Of a DNA stretch of 64,000 nt, positions 50,844 to 58,956 are shown one piece after another (the stretch's first letter is position 1; every line of letters begins with the position of its first letter). The translations under genes were made by a program, and so were the position numbers. The DNA is from Lactobacillus crispatus (lineage in GTDB: Bacteria > Bacillota > Bacilli > Lactobacillales > Lactobacillaceae). The stretch lies in contig NZ_CP072197.1 of NCBI RefSeq assembly GCF_018987235.1, forward strand, positions 310,001 to 374,000, in the 5' to 3' direction. The notes under the pieces are model-generated. The model ran no database searches. It saw only the letters and a list, made by a program, of their open reading frames with translations, and was not told the origin of the DNA.

Positions 50844-51503
50844 TTACATTAGATCTAAGTAAAATGAAAGATCTGCTAATTTGCTTAAATGAAGAGTAGG
50901 ATGAGGTGAAATTGGTATCTTGTCTTTTTTAGGTGCCAGCCATAATGATTTTAGATTGGCATTTTCTGCACCTTGAATTTCTTCATCCAGATTAGTTCCA
51001 ATTACTAAAACTGTGTCTGGATCAATATCTGGATTGTCTTTCAGAATCTTAAAGAAAATATTTTTGCTTGGCAGCTTGTCCGTAAAATCATCGGCGAAAT
51101 AAGCATTGTCAAATGAAGAAAGCAATTCTGTAGGTGCAAGGCGCGGTTCGATTTGAGTGCGCTTTTCTTTAGCAAACAAAATCAAATGCAGCTTGCCACT
51201 GACTTCATCAATAAAGTCGATGGCGCCCTTGACTAACCTGGTTTGATCCTTCATTGCATCATCAAAAACAGTTCGCGTTTTAGAAAGATCTTCTTTTAAA
51301 AATGTAGATAAAGCTAAATCGATTTGATCATCGCTAGATAAATTTTTAAATTCTTTTTCTAAGCTAGTGTAGCGTAGTCGCTCAGCTGGTCCCCAGTCTA
51401 ATCCATAATGTTTTAAAGTTTCCCGCAGCGCAGTTTTTTCTGCTAATTTTTCATTTAATAAACTGCCTTCTGGAATGAAAATTAAGGTTTCAAATGTAGC
51501 CAT
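50844..51503 (-). CDS. HAD-fold protein lacking the catalytic aspartates
   Basis: 219 residues with the layout of YjjG-type haloacid dehalogenase proteins: an N-terminal hydrophobic strand, a helical cap (35-90), and VLVIGTNLDEEIQGAENANL near residue 165. But motif I, normally DxDGT, reads FIPEGS (10-14), with no nucleophile Asp. Motif II has LFAKEK where a Thr/Ser is expected, and motif IV has GTN in place of GD. Only the Lys of motif III (LPSKNIFF) is preserved. The reading frame is complete with good RBS AGGAAG, so it is likely an intact pseudoenzyme and not a decayed gene. Function unknown. Confidence 0.75.
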   Translation of the reverse strand: MATFETLIFIPEGSLLNEKLAEKTALRETLKHYGLDWGPAERLRYTSLEKEFKNLSSDDQIDLALSTFLKEDLSKTRTVFDDAMKDQTRLVKGAIDFIDEVSGKLHLILFAKEKRTQIEPRLAPTELLSSFDNAYFADDFTDKLPSKNIFFKILKDNPDIDPDTVLVIGTNLDEEIQGAENANLKSLWLAPKKDKIPISPHPTLHLSKLADLSFYLDLM

Positions 51504-51576
51504 GAATAAACTTCCTTTGTGTTAGTTCCTATTAGAATTATAATGAACTAGACAATTTTAGGAAAGGAATTAAAAA

Positions 51577-52335
51577 ATGACAATCTGGACCGTAATTTTC
51601 TTATTATTAGGTGGTGTTGCAGGTGGCTTATTATCGTCAGTGGCCTCAATGGCATCACTTGCATCATACCCAGTTTTGCTAGCAGTAGGAATTCCACCAG
51701 TATTTGCTAATGTAACTAATGATGCGGCGCTAATTTGGACTAGCATCGGTTCAACTGTATCTTCTACTAAGGAGTTAAAAGGACATTGGAAGCAAGTTTG
51801 GTTCTATACCATTTTTACAGTTGTGGGATCAATTTTAGGTTGTATTTTGCTTCTATCTTTTCCTCCTAAGATTTTTGAAAAAGCAGTACCGTTCTTTATT
51901 GCTTTCTCAGGCCTAATGATTATTGTTTCTGGTAAACACCATAGTTTAAATACTAAGACACAGCCTACTTGGCTTAAAATAATTTATTTTCTCGCACTTT
52001 TAGTCATGGGGATGTATACAGGTTACTTCGGTGCAGCTGGTGGGGTTATTGTACTGGTACTTTTAACTTATATTACTAATGATCGATTTATTGTTATTAA
52101 CGCTATCAAAAATGTGATTTGTGGTTTTGCTAATTTAGTAGCCTTGATTATATTTATGTTTACCTCTCATATTTATTGGCTTCAGGCAATTCCTTTGGCA
52201 ATCGGGATGTTCATTGGTGGCTATATTGGGCCAGCAATTTTAAGACGAGTACCGGAAAAGCCAGTTCGAATTTTCATTGCAAGCTTGGCCTTCATTCAAG
52301 CCGGTTACTTCTTTTATACGGCATACCTGCAATAA
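51577..52335 (+). CDS. TSUP-family (TauE/SafE) membrane exporter
   Basis: 252-residue membrane protein with about eight hydrophobic segments in two repeats. The signatures are GGVAGGLLSSVASMASLASY in the first half and MGMYTGYFGAAGGVIVLVLL in the second, both typical of sulfite/sulfonate exporters. The substrate is unknown in lactobacilli. RBS AAAGGAA precedes the ATG. The divergent HAD-like gene starts 74 bases away, so both promoters share that gap. Confidence 0.85.
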   Translation: MTIWTVIFLLLGGVAGGLLSSVASMASLASYPVLLAVGIPPVFANVTNDAALIWTSIGSTVSSTKELKGHWKQVWFYTIFTVVGSILGCILLLSFPPKIFEKAVPFFIAFSGLMIIVSGKHHSLNTKTQPTWLKIIYFLALLVMGMYTGYFGAAGGVIVLVLLTYITNDRFIVINAIKNVICGFANLVALIIFMFTSHIYWLQAIPLAIGMFIGGYIGPAILRRVPEKPVRIFIASLAFIQAGYFFYTAYLQ

Positions 52336-52378
52336 GTTTGGTACAATATTAAGCAATGAAAAGGGGGGGCTAAGGTTG

Positions 52379-53059
52379 ATGGCAACAGAAGTTTATTTGG
52401 TACGTCATGGTGAAACAATGTTTAACCAATTGGACAAAGTTCAGGGTTGGTGCGATTCTCCTCTAACCGTGAAGGGGATTAACGATCTAAAGAGAACCGC
52501 TAAGGCCTTGAGTCAAGTTCACTTTGATAACATGTATTCATCGGATTTGAAGAGAGCAATTGATACCGTTCACTTGATGAAGGATGCTAATGTGGTCTCG
52601 GATATTGGTAAAATTAAAAAGCTGCCTGAATTTCGTGAGGTCTTCTTTGGAACTTTTGAAGGCGATGATATTAACCAGACTTGGGAGCAAGTAGCACTAG
52701 CCGCAGGAATTGGCCATGAATATGATGTAACTAAGATCATCAATCAGGTAGGCTTGCGCAAATTTCGTGCAGCAACAAAAAAGGCTGATCCGCGTCATTT
52801 AGCGGAAAATCAGGATGAGTTAGATGAGCGGATGGTACGGGCAATTGACGTTTTGCGCGATTTAACTAAAGATGAACAAAGAGTTTTGTTAGTTAGCCAT
52901 GGTGACTTTATTAAAACTTTGTCCATAAAATATTGGAATAAGAGTAATGGCAAAAACGATATTGTTTTTCCAAATAATGGGAGCGTTACTCGTGGAATTT
53001 TGCACGATGACGGTTCATTTGAAATTGTTGATTATAATGTAGATGCTGAAGAGCTATAA
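52379..53059 (+). CDS. Histidine phosphatase family protein (phosphoglycerate-mutase-like)
   Basis: Histidine phosphatase superfamily branch 1, 226 residues. The phosphorylated His10 is in YLVRHGETMFNQ, followed by GWCDSPLT and MYSSDLKRAIDTVHLM; the second catalytic His is in LLVSHGDFIKTLS. It lacks the longer inserts of true dPGM, so a small-molecule phosphatase is more likely than glycolytic mutase. ATG 52379 lies after a purine-rich AAAAGGGGGGG. An open reading frame further upstream in the same frame overlaps the TSUP gene and is rejected. Confidence 0.85.
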   Translation: MATEVYLVRHGETMFNQLDKVQGWCDSPLTVKGINDLKRTAKALSQVHFDNMYSSDLKRAIDTVHLMKDANVVSDIGKIKKLPEFREVFFGTFEGDDINQTWEQVALAAGIGHEYDVTKIINQVGLRKFRAATKKADPRHLAENQDELDERMVRAIDVLRDLTKDEQRVLLVSHGDFIKTLSIKYWNKSNGKNDIVFPNNGSVTRGILHDDGSFEIVDYNVDAEEL

Positions 53060-53089
53060 AAGTCCTACTGCCGAAGTAGGGCCTTTTTT
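53058..53089 (+). terminator. Terminator after the histidine phosphatase gene
   Basis: Stem AGTCCTAC / GTAGGGCCT with loop TGCCGAA (one bulge) and six Ts. Confidence 0.7.
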
Positions 53090-53119
53090 GGTACACTGAT
53101 AACGAAAGGAAAATATTTT

Positions 53120-54019
53120 ATGAATAAAGATCATACAACTAAGCGTTATGTCTTCGTAACTCTACTGAATGTTGTTATTACTATTGCTGAATTTATAGGT
53201 GGTATTTTTTCAGGTTCATTAGCACTGCTTTCAGATGCAGTTCATAATCTGAGTGATGTTGGTGCAATTATTTTATCTTTTGTGGCGCACCTGATTAGTC
53301 GCAAAAGTCGTAATCAGTTTAAGACCTTTGGTTATGAAAGAGCTGAAACTTTAGCCGCTTTTACTAATGGCGTTATCTTGATCGTGATCAGTGTGGTTTT
53401 GTTTGTTGAAGCAATTCAACGTTTCTGGAAGCCGGAACATATTCACGGTGGCATTATGCTGATTGTCTCGATTATTGGGCTGGCTGCCAATATTATTTCA
53501 ATGCTAGCAATGCATAGCGATTCCAAGGCTAATTTGAATGTACGGTCAACTTTTATTCATATGTTAAGTGATGCCTTGTCCAGTGTAGCGGTTGTAATTG
53601 GTGCGATCTTCATTTACTTCTGGAATGTAACTTGGCTTGACCCGGTTTTGACTATTTTAGTTTCAATCTTTGTTTTGCATGAAGCTTATGAAATTACAAT
53701 GAAAGCAGCCAATGTTTTGATGGAATCTAATCCTGATATCGACTTGAATGAAGTGAACAAGATTGTTTTATCGTTCCCCATAGTTCAAAATATCCATCAT
53801 GTCCATGTTTGGCGCTACAGCGATGACTTTATTATGATGGACGCGCATATTAATGTAGCCCCAGGATTAAGAGCCGATGAATTAGAGCAGCTATACCAAG
53901 ATATTGGACAGGAGTTACAAAAAGAGTTAGGTATTAATCATATTACCTTACAAGCAGAGTGCGAGCGTGGCAGAAAAGACAAGATGATCGTTCCAGGCCA
54001 CGGTATTAACGAAGATTAG
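53120..54019 (+). CDS. Cation diffusion facilitator metal exporter
   Basis: CDF-family divalent metal/proton antiporter, likely Zn or Cd. 299 residues with six transmembrane segments. Metal-site residues appear as His42-x3-Asp46 in TM2 (LLSDAVHNLSDVGAI) and HxxxD in TM5 (FIHMLSDALSS), the zinc/cadmium pattern. A cytoplasmic C-terminal domain follows (VQNIHHVHVWRYSDDFIMMD). RBS AAAGGAAA. A 60-residue membrane protein follows after eight bases, probably co-transcribed. Confidence 0.9.
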   Translation: MNKDHTTKRYVFVTLLNVVITIAEFIGGIFSGSLALLSDAVHNLSDVGAIILSFVAHLISRKSRNQFKTFGYERAETLAAFTNGVILIVISVVLFVEAIQRFWKPEHIHGGIMLIVSIIGLAANIISMLAMHSDSKANLNVRSTFIHMLSDALSSVAVVIGAIFIYFWNVTWLDPVLTILVSIFVLHEAYEITMKAANVLMESNPDIDLNEVNKIVLSFPIVQNIHHVHVWRYSDDFIMMDAHINVAPGLRADELEQLYQDIGQELQKELGINHITLQAECERGRKDKMIVPGHGINED

Positions 54020-54027
54020 GTGAAAGA

Positions 54028-54210
54028 ATGTTTAATGTTAATATTTTTACAGCGATTATTGTATTGATTATGGGTATTTATGACATGTCCTATGCTTTTA
54101 ATAGGCGTAAGCAACCTACCAATAAAGGCGGCATTAGAGCCTTTATGGCTTTAGGAATTATCTTCACGATCGCAGGAATTGTTATGATCGTTAGAGTATT
54201 AATGAAGTAA
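54028..54210 (+). CDS. Small two-helix membrane protein, unknown
   Basis: 60 residues: hydrophobic helix at 6-25 (IFTAIIVLIMGIYDMSYAF), a basic loop NRRKQPTNKGG, and a second helix at 38-58 (LGIIFTIAGIVMIVRVLM). It has RBS AGGTGAAAG and lies in a tight run between the CDF gene and gpmA. No family recognised; an accessory to the exporter is only a guess from position. Confidence 0.7.
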   Translation: MFNVNIFTAIIVLIMGIYDMSYAFNRRKQPTNKGGIRAFMALGIIFTIAGIVMIVRVLMK

Positions 54211-54221
54211 GGAATCTTAGA

Positions 54222-54902
54222 ATGGCTAAATTAGTATTAGTTCGACATGGCGAAAGTGTGGCAAATGCTGCCAATGTTTATACTGGCTGGAACGATGTTC
54301 CGTTGACTAAAAAAGGTGAAGAACAAGCAGAAAAAGCTGGTGAATTGATTAAAACCATTTCGGATTTTGCTCCCACCCACATTCATACTTCAGTCTTATC
54401 CCGTGCAATTGTGACAGCAAATATAGTAGCCGATGTCTGCAATTTATTATGGCTACCGATGACTAAGACCTGGCGGCTGAATGAACGCCACTACGGTGCT
54501 TTAAGGGGCCTTAATAAGGACATTTCACGTAAAGTATTTGGTGTGGAACAAGTTCTATTGTGGCGACGTAGTTTTGATTCAGTTCCACCTAAGCAGGGGT
54601 CGCCAATGATTGATCGCCGTTATAAGCATTTTGATCAGCATTTGATGCCACGGGCAGAAAGTTTACATCAAACTCAAAAAAGACTTATGCCATATTATTA
54701 TGATCATATCGCATCTCGATTGATGAATGGTGAAGACCAACTGATCGTAGCCCACGGTTCAAGTTTGCGTGCTTTGATAAAAAAGCTAGAGCAGATTAAT
54801 GATCATGACATCGTAAAACTGGAAGTTCCTAATGCGGAACCGATTGTTTATACTATGGATGAGCACTTAAAGATTATTAACAAACAAATTTTACGTAAAT
54901 AA
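54222..54902 (+). CDS. gpmA: 2,3-bisphosphoglycerate-dependent phosphoglycerate mutase family, GpmA paralogue
   Basis: 226 residues with the dPGM pattern: LVLVRHGESVANAANVYTGW (phospho-His), NERHYGALRGLNK with the conserved acid, RYKHFDQHLMPRAESLHQT, and the second His in IVAHGSSLRALIKKLE. dPGM interconverts 3- and 2-phosphoglycerate in glycolysis. At 226 it is slightly short, and lactobacilli usually have another, highly expressed copy, so this may be a secondary or altered-specificity paralogue. The codon bias is modest. Eleven bases behind the small membrane protein; a terminator follows. Confidence 0.8.
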   Translation: MAKLVLVRHGESVANAANVYTGWNDVPLTKKGEEQAEKAGELIKTISDFAPTHIHTSVLSRAIVTANIVADVCNLLWLPMTKTWRLNERHYGALRGLNKDISRKVFGVEQVLLWRRSFDSVPPKQGSPMIDRRYKHFDQHLMPRAESLHQTQKRLMPYYYDHIASRLMNGEDQLIVAHGSSLRALIKKLEQINDHDIVKLEVPNAEPIVYTMDEHLKIINKQILRK

Positions 54903-54906
54903 TGTT

Positions 54907-54933
54907 AAAAATGCACCTTAGTGCATTTTTTTA
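54907..54933 (+). terminator. Terminator after gpmA
   Basis: Stem AAAAATGCAC / GTGCATTTTT with loop CTTA and T run. Confidence 0.85.
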
Positions 54934-54966
54934 ATGCTCTAAATGAGGTTTTACACATATCTATGG

Positions 54967-54975
54967 TAAAATCTA
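54967..54975 (+). promoter_or_regulatory. Candidate extended -10 promoter of the P-loop kinase gene
   Basis: TGGTAAAAT matches an extended -10 about 40 bases before the ATG at 55013; no clear -35. Confidence 0.4.
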
Positions 54976-55012
54976 TTATGATTTCTAGTATATTTAGTTT
55001 GGAGTATTAGGC

Positions 55013-55948
55013 ATGCGTAAATTATTTTTATTACGAGGTGCACCTGGCTCCGGTAAATCTTCTTTTATTGCTCGCCATCACTTAAATCCTTATGCGATCA
55101 GTCGTGATCAAATTAGGCTACTATTGGCGGATTTGACAGTTTACTATCAAGAGGATGCGGATGTTTTACACCAAGTCATTCCGCGGCACGTAACTGTGCG
55201 TACTGAGCAAATGGTGGATCACCTTGTAGAACACAAGATGGAATATGGCGAAACTGTTATTGTGGATGGGACGCATATCGTTCCAAGTGCGATTGAACAT
55301 TTTAAGCCTTGGGTAGACAAGTATCACTATGAATGCTTTGTAGTAGATCTGATGGAACATACTACCTTAGAGAGTTTGCTTAAGCGTAATCAGACTAGAA
55401 TGCATTACGATTGGGTTAAGCCTGAAGTGGTTAAGCAAATGTATCGTTCTTATGAAGCACATCCAGAAGTACCATACTGGGCACATAAAGTTGTGCCAAA
55501 TCAGATGGATCATGCGTTGTCACAGCGTGAGACAAATTTAGATCGTTATGCTCATGTGATTGCGGTTCCTGACATGGTAGATGAAGAAGATTTTCCACAT
55601 GTGCATATCTCGAACTTTTATTTTTCATTTAATGACAAGTTTACAGAAAAGTATGGAACTTATCGAAATGTAGTTTCAATTGCTAAAACTGAAGATGAAG
55701 CAGTTAAGCAGTTCAAGTTGCCATATTTTGTCTTTAAGTTTCATCACAAGCACTTTTTGATTTCAGCTTATCCAATTCGAAATGAGATGTTGGATCCGAT
55801 CAGAAAGGTTAAGGGAGTTTGGACATATTCAACTGGTTTGTATAATGTAGCGGATTTTGTGAAAGAATTTCCGGAAAATAAAAAGCAACATGTGCATCAG
55901 TTCAACTTAAGTAAGTTAGATCCAACCCGCTTATTACATATTTGGTAA
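55013..55948 (+). CDS. P-loop kinase/ATPase (AAA_33, polynucleotide-kinase-like)
   Basis: 311 residues. The N-terminal 180 form a zeta-toxin/T4 polynucleotide-kinase-like P-loop domain: Walker A LLRGAPGSGKSSFIARHH at residues 6-23, NPYAISRDQIR after it, and VIVDGTHIVPSAIEHFKPWV with the Asp of Walker B. A lid with arginine follows (LLKRNQTRMHYD). The C-terminal 120 residues (FYFSFNDKFTEKYGTYRNVV onwards) are not recognised and resemble neither a ligase nor a phosphatase. The substrate could be RNA ends or a small molecule. Alone between terminators. Confidence 0.75.
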   Translation: MRKLFLLRGAPGSGKSSFIARHHLNPYAISRDQIRLLLADLTVYYQEDADVLHQVIPRHVTVRTEQMVDHLVEHKMEYGETVIVDGTHIVPSAIEHFKPWVDKYHYECFVVDLMEHTTLESLLKRNQTRMHYDWVKPEVVKQMYRSYEAHPEVPYWAHKVVPNQMDHALSQRETNLDRYAHVIAVPDMVDEEDFPHVHISNFYFSFNDKFTEKYGTYRNVVSIAKTEDEAVKQFKLPYFVFKFHHKHFLISAYPIRNEMLDPIRKVKGVWTYSTGLYNVADFVKEFPENKKQHVHQFNLSKLDPTRLLHIW

Positions 55949-55990
55949 AAAAGACGTAGTTAGAACATTTTATCTAACTACGTCTTTTGT
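55949..55990 (+). terminator. Strong bidirectional terminator
   Basis: Sixteen-base-pair stem AAAAGACGTAGTTAGA / TCTAACTACGTCTTTT, eight-base loop, between the kinase gene and a convergent minus-strand gene. Confidence 0.9.
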
Positions 55991-56011
55991 GTAATTTACT
56001 TATATTTTGTT

Positions 56012-56416
56012 TTACTTCAATTTGCCGGCCTTAGCTAAAACTTCTTTAGCCTTTTCAAGTGAATGGTGTTCTTCACGATAACGCTTGATGTCATAGCCAT
56101 CAACATCGGTTAACTTGCAAAGTCTATCATCAAGGTCTTTGAATTCTTTTTCAAGATCCTTAATGACGCCTTCTTCATCTTCAACGTAAACATACTCATT
56201 TTCATCAGCTTTGGCATCAATCTTAGCATCGTATTCGCCGACTTTTCTAGCATGTTTCAAAATAGATTTAATATCCTTAATCGTTTCATGTTGTGCAGTA
56301 CGGTGACGACGATCAGGTACTGAATCTTCAATTCTAGCAAGGTGACTTTCAGCATACTCAATCTTCTTAGAAATTCTATCTAAGGCTTTCAATTGTCTTT
56401 TTGAATAATCTGTCAT
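56012..56416 (-). CDS. Conserved hypothetical charged helical protein
   Basis: 134 residues, no recognised domain. Almost entirely helical and highly charged: KRQLKALDRISKKIEYAESH, then RTAQHETIKDIKSILKHARK, an acidic centre DENEYVYVEDEEGVIKDL and a C-terminal helix HHSLEKAKEVLAKAGKLK. Heptad-like hydrophobic spacing suggests a coiled-coil. No signal peptide or membrane segment. RBS AGGAGGT on the minus strand is strong, so it is probably a well-expressed cytoplasmic protein. Confidence 0.75.
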   Translation of the reverse strand: MTDYSKRQLKALDRISKKIEYAESHLARIEDSVPDRRHRTAQHETIKDIKSILKHARKVGEYDAKIDAKADENEYVYVEDEEGVIKDLEKEFKDLDDRLCKLTDVDGYDIKRYREEHHSLEKAKEVLAKAGKLK

Positions 56417-56511
56417 GTTTTATACCTCCTAGGTAAAATGATAAGCTCTACTAAATGCGCTTTCATTGTAATTAGTAACGAAGGTATAAGCAAGAATTAA
56501 CACTTATGAAT

Positions 56512-56543
56512 AAAAAGAGTTACGCCTTAAAAACGTAACTCTT
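56512..56543 (-). terminator. Terminator after pepC
   Basis: On the minus strand: stem AAGAGTTACG / CGTAACTCTT with a nine-base loop, then a T run. Confidence 0.85.
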
Positions 56544-56555
56544 AGAAGTTTTGGA

Positions 56556-57905
56556 TTAATATTTAAAAGCTAAGGCACCCATTGGATCCCATGGCAATAA
56601 TTGAATTGGGTTATCTTTGCCTTCATCGTAAGCCTTCTTAAGATCTTCTGGTAAGAATTTCTTGTTGATAACTGCTTGGTAAACAAATGAATCAAACCAA
56701 GAATCACTCATTACGAAGTAACCCTTAAAGCCAGGTTTTTCACCCCATGAGTTTTCGATCTTCCATTTAGTTGGCTTACTGTCAACGATATCAACACCGG
56801 TAATCACCATGGCATGGTCCATCATGCTTTCACCAGAATCAAGCATGTCGGCTTTAGACATAGTGAAGTCAGCATCAAATAATTGATCACGGCGGTAAAG
56901 GTTAGTATCAAGAAGTCCAGCACGGCGTTCAGAATCCTTAACTACGTTTGAACCGAACCAAACAACTTCGCCACTCTTCAATTGTTTAATGATTAAGTCC
57001 TTCATTTCATCAACTTTAAGGTTTAAGTGGCGAACTTGGCGACCGCCTTCAACGTTACCTAAGTATTCAACTGAGAATACCTTGTGGAAAGGTTTGTCGT
57101 TAGTTGGAGCATTGATAGTTGAGATATGGTTTGCTAAATCCATGCCAACGTATTTGTCAAAGAATTCCTTTGGGGTAATGTCCCTGTCAATATGGTAATT
57201 CTTGTCATCATCGCGGTATTCGAAGTTGAACTTCTTTGGTGGAACACCCAATGAAGTAGCCAAAATACGGAAGACATCGTTTAGCATTTCTTCCTTGCGA
57301 GCTTGTACTTCATCTTCTGACTTGCCATCTTGAACTAATTTACGTAACTCAAGACCATCTTTACGAAGCAAAGTATTTAAAGTGTCGTTTAATGCACTTG
57401 AATTAGTAGCATTAGCAGTTTCTGGATAAACACTCTTAGGAACGATACCATATTTTTCAATAATACCGCAAAGCATGTCCCATTGACCGCCGTCTTGTTG
57501 AGGAGTCGCAAATAAGAATGAAACTTTACGATCGCCCAAGTCCTTATCAGCAGTTGCGATCACATTTTCAAAGAACCAGTTAGACTTTTCAAATTTATCC
57601 CAGAAGTTAGTGTAATTTTGAGATAATTCGAAGTCCTTTAACTTAAATTTCTTTTGTAATGGGTGACGCATAGTGTTTAAAGCACTGAACATCCAGCAGC
57701 GACCAGACTGCTTTTGATCGGCAGGGTTACCTGTATCAATTTCGATTGAGAAGGTTGGATCTAGGTCGATCTTAGTTTGTAAGTTTTGACTAGCTTTGTA
57801 GATACCGTTTTCTTGAGCAGCGTGACTAGCCACATCAAAAACAGGGTGGTTAGCTAAGTCTTGTTCAAATTTATTAATAGTATCATTGTTGATTTCTTTT
57901 ACCAT
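56556..57905 (-). CDS. pepC: Aminopeptidase C (cysteine peptidase, bleomycin-hydrolase family)
   Basis: Cytoplasmic cysteine aminopeptidase (C1B) that removes N-terminal residues from peptides during growth on milk protein. 449 residues. The active-site Cys70 is in DQKQSGRCWMFSALN, the His in MMDHAMVITGVDI, and the Asn in WKIENSWGEKPGFKG. The C-terminus is FKY; in this family the C-terminal arm gates the active site. ATG start behind AGGAGG. It stands as a single-gene unit with its own promoter and terminator. It is the main cysteine aminopeptidase of dairy lactobacilli; the related PepE/PepG endopeptidases are not here. Confidence 0.96.
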   Translation of the reverse strand: MVKEINNDTINKFEQDLANHPVFDVASHAAQENGIYKASQNLQTKIDLDPTFSIEIDTGNPADQKQSGRCWMFSALNTMRHPLQKKFKLKDFELSQNYTNFWDKFEKSNWFFENVIATADKDLGDRKVSFLFATPQQDGGQWDMLCGIIEKYGIVPKSVYPETANATNSSALNDTLNTLLRKDGLELRKLVQDGKSEDEVQARKEEMLNDVFRILATSLGVPPKKFNFEYRDDDKNYHIDRDITPKEFFDKYVGMDLANHISTINAPTNDKPFHKVFSVEYLGNVEGGRQVRHLNLKVDEMKDLIIKQLKSGEVVWFGSNVVKDSERRAGLLDTNLYRRDQLFDADFTMSKADMLDSGESMMDHAMVITGVDIVDSKPTKWKIENSWGEKPGFKGYFVMSDSWFDSFVYQAVINKKFLPEDLKKAYDEGKDNPIQLLPWDPMGALAFKY

Positions 57906-57938
57906 AAAAAAAATCCTCCTTTATAAGTACTTAAATTA

Positions 57939-57968
57939 ATTTTATCTTATTCAAAATGAGTCGTCTAA
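57939..57968 (-). promoter_or_regulatory. Candidate pepC promoter
   Basis: On the minus strand: TTAGAC (57963-57968), 18-base spacer, TAAAAT (57939-57944), about 35 bases before the ATG. Confidence 0.5.
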
Positions 57969-57973
57969 TAATC

Positions 57974-58273
57974 TTATCGATTAAATGGACGATGATACCA
58001 AATTTTGTGAAATTGAGGATGCTGGGTGAAGTAGTCAATGATCATAGGATCAAGCGGCCAAATGGGTAAGTTAGTTTCTTGAGCTAATTGCCAAACTTTT
58101 TGCATTTGTTTTTCAAGCAAATCCTGACTATTAAATTGTGGATTAATAAAAAAATGGTTCATTATCCAGACATTACTGTCTTTGCGAGCGATTTTATCTA
58201 AGGTAACGCTAGATAATAGTATGTCTTCTTCATTTTTTATAGTGAAAATTTTGTGCGTATCTTGCTTATTCAT
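57974..58273 (-). CDS. Short GNAT-like N-acetyltransferase (COG2388 / YjdJ type)
   Basis: 99 residues resembling the small acetyltransferase-like family whose members are a single half-GNAT fold. Seen are VWIMNHFFINPQFNSQDLLE, a helix QMQKVWQLAQETNLPIWPLD and the typical ending IIDYFTQHPQFHKIWYHRP, in which the family has a PxxxxYxxxHPE-like motif. The usual glycine-containing acetyl-CoA loop (VPxxxRGxG) is replaced by INPQFNSQD, so catalysis is doubtful. ATG start after AAAGGAA. It lies upstream of pepC on the same strand, so read-through is possible. Confidence 0.6.
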   Translation of the reverse strand: MNKQDTHKIFTIKNEEDILLSSVTLDKIARKDSNVWIMNHFFINPQFNSQDLLEKQMQKVWQLAQETNLPIWPLDPMIIDYFTQHPQFHKIWYHRPFNR

Positions 58274-58344
58274 AAAAAATTCCTTTTTAAAGAAATAATC
58301 TCATTTTTTTGCGTAATAAATAATAGAGAGCTATTTATTTTGTG

Positions 58345-58373
58345 TTGACTAAAAACATTGTAAAATAGATAAC
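58345..58373 (+). promoter_or_regulatory. Candidate dut promoter
   Basis: TTGACT (58345-58350), 17-base spacer, GATAAC (58368-58373). Confidence 0.5.
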
Positions 58374-58404
58374 TGTCAAAATAAAAGATAAATGGAGCTT
58401 TGGA

Positions 58405-58956
58405 ATGAAAACACGTGGATTTGAAGTAGTCAAAAAGTATCAAGATCAGGAAATTAATCTTCCTCGCAGACAGACCCTAGCCAGTGCAGGCTATGACATC
58501 GAAGCGGCTGAAGACATTACTATCCCTAGCATTTGGCGACTAAATTTTGTGCGAATTTTTAGGTTGATTAGAAATGGACACCAGCTGTATGAGCGCGACT
58601 ATGAGATGGCGGATCAGATTTTAAAGCCGTTGTTAGTGCCAACTGGACTTAAAGCTTATATGCCAGAAGATGAAGTGTTGATTTTAGCTAATCGTTCATC
58701 TAATACTTTTAAGCGTAATCTAGCTTTGCCAAATGGGATCGGCGTTATCGATGCAGATTATTACAATAATCCCAACAATGAGGGCGAAATTTTTGTACAA
58801 ATGATTAATTATGGCGTACGGCCCTTGCACATCAAGAAGGGAGACCGTATTGCTCAAGGCATTTTTATCAAATACTTGAAGACCGACGATGATGATCCAA
58901 TTAGTCGAAAAAGAGTTAGCGGCTTTGGATCAACTAATGAAAAGAAGGGTGATTAA
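58405..58956 (+). CDS. dut: dUTP diphosphatase (trimeric dUTPase family)
   Basis: Hydrolyses dUTP to dUMP and pyrophosphate, keeping uracil out of DNA. 183 residues with the five family motifs in order: SAGYDIEA (1), LANRSSN (2), [10 protein letters not shown] (3), GDRIAQGIF (4) and VSGFGSTN (5). Motif 2 has Asn in place of the usual Gly, and motif 5 lacks the first Arg-Gly-Ser. An insert of about 30 residues ([20 protein letters not shown]) between motifs 1 and 2 makes it longer than classical 145-residue enzymes, a type I recall from lactobacilli and their phages. The stop overlaps the radA start by one base. Confidence 0.88.
   Translation: MKTRGFEVVKKYQDQEINLPRRQTLASAGYDIEAAEDITIPSIWRLNFVRIFRLIRNGHQLYERDYEMADQILKPLLVPTGLKAYMPEDEVLILANRSSNTFKRNLALPNGIGVIDADYYNNPNNEGEIFVQMINYGVRPLHIKKGDRIAQGIFIKYLKTDDDDPISRKRVSGFGSTNEKKGD

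Noticed and set aside
52277..52378. Upstream start for the histidine phosphatase gene
   Set aside because: It overlaps the TSUP gene, and the family N-terminus begins at MATEVYLVRHGE.
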